Assembly: GCA_030535455.1 (NCBI GenBank)
Contig: JAUNJY010000027.1
Span: forward strand, 1-60,158
DNA: 60,158 nt
Reading direction: 5' to 3'
Origin: a bacterium
Lineage (GTDB): Bacteria; Bacillota; Clostridia; Lachnospirales; Lachnospiraceae
Shown: positions 59,650 to 60,158 of the stretch, piece by piece
Layout of the letters: each line of letters starts with the position of its first letter
Position numbering within the stretch: position 1 is the stretch's first letter
Program-made: the position numbers and the translations under genes
Notes under the pieces: generated by a model
The model's database searches: none
Seen by the model: the letters and a program-made list of their open reading frames with translations, nothing else
Told to the model about the DNA's origin: nothing

Positions 59650-60078
59650 CTAAAAACTCAAGCCAAAGTCGGCCATGTGCTCTGCTACGTCATCCATATT
59701 GTCATATGAGTTGTTGGCTTCCCAACGTTCTTTACTCCATATTTCAACTTTATTTAGAACACCTACAAAAACAATATCTTTGTCAAGACCGGCATGCGCT
59801 CTTAATTTGGACGGTATCAAAATCCTACCTTGTTTGTCCATTTCGCATGTTGCGGCTCCTGCTAAGAAGAAACGTTGCAATTGTCTTGCATCTTTGTTCC
59901 CAGGAAGTCCTTTTAACTGTGAAATGAAGTCAGCCCATTCATTATTAGGGTACACAAACAAACAACCATCTAAACCTAGAGTAACCACAAATTGGTCACC
60001 CAATTCGTCTCTAAATTTGGCTGGTACGATTATTCTTCCTTTAGTATCTATTGAATGATTGTATTCCCCCATGAACAT
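59650..60078 (-). CDS. mraZ: Transcriptional regulator MraZ
   Basis: 142 aa: [48 protein letters not shown], then the second AbrB-like repeat [20 protein letters not shown]. Two DxxGR loops as expected. Forms a ring and regulates its own division cluster by binding direct repeats upstream. In the 80 bases left in the window, GTGG/AAGTG-like repeats (60120-60158) could be such sites, but the region is cut off. Confidence 0.96.
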   Translation of the reverse strand: MFMGEYNHSIDTKGRIIVPAKFRDELGDQFVVTLGLDGCLFVYPNNEWADFISQLKGLPGNKDARQLQRFFLAGAATCEMDKQGRILIPSKLRAHAGLDKDIVFVGVLNKVEIWSKERWEANNSYDNMDDVAEHMADFGLSF

Positions 60079-60158
60079 AGCTTGATTCTCACCTACTTTA
60101 TGTGATACTTCTTATCGAATGTGCATTTTCTAACCACTTATGCATCACTTCACACCAC

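Overview
The window is AT-rich Firmicutes DNA, most likely from a spore-forming member of the Lachnospiraceae or a close relative. Two conserved chromosomal blocks point there: mraZ-rsmH-ftsL-two class B PBPs-mraY-murD-ftsW-murA-ftsQ-ftsZ-spoIIGA-sigE-sigG-ylmC-nrdR, and comM-dprA-topA-codY. Both are transcribed leftward (minus strand).

Layout. 1-31 is the first ten codons of codY; 354-2435 is topA; 2670-3839 is dprA; 3827-4324 is the 3' third of comM. A complete-looking siphovirus-type prophage (about 36.8 kb, 4324-41128) follows, and 41123-42176 is the 5' two thirds of comM. Joining the halves through the shared 6-bp core GGTTCA restores an uninterrupted 516-codon comM with the family motif NPCPCGY across the junction. 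The insertion is therefore clean and site-specific, made by the large serine integrase at 39635-41080. From 42545 to 60078 lie nrdR, the sporulation sigma block and the division/cell-wall cluster, running up to mraZ.

Prophage. Reading from the right: serine integrase (+), a small Xre regulator, a LexA-box-controlled 39-residue peptide, a CI-like repressor without a self-cleavage domain (+), and a divergent Cro-like gene with operators. The minus strand then carries an antirepressor, small early genes, an AbrB-like protein, DUF1351/ERF recombination proteins, HNH nuclease, RusA, a replisome organizer with a probable internal origin, a DnaC-like loader, many small proteins and a late regulator. 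Packaging and structure follow: terS, terL, portal, minor capsid protein with a DUF6883-like tail plus a small DUF4926-like partner, a tRNA-Ile(UAU) with tRNA-like fragments, scaffold, capsid, connectors, tail tube, tail chaperones (candidate +1 frameshift), and a tape measure gene split by a group I intron. The block ends with a tail protein carrying an S74 chaperone, holin-like proteins and an endolysin. Two plus-strand genes at the left end are likely lysogenic cargo.

Most notable: (i) a 470-nt group I intron in the tape measure gene, with P1, P10 and terminal G readable from sequence and a decayed homing-endonuclease gene inside; (ii) a SOS-controlled micro-antirepressor candidate; (iii) a toxin-like domain fused to a capsid protein with an overlapping immunity-like gene; (iv) reversible disruption of the transformation gene comM; (v) a cluster of shortened tRNA-like elements.
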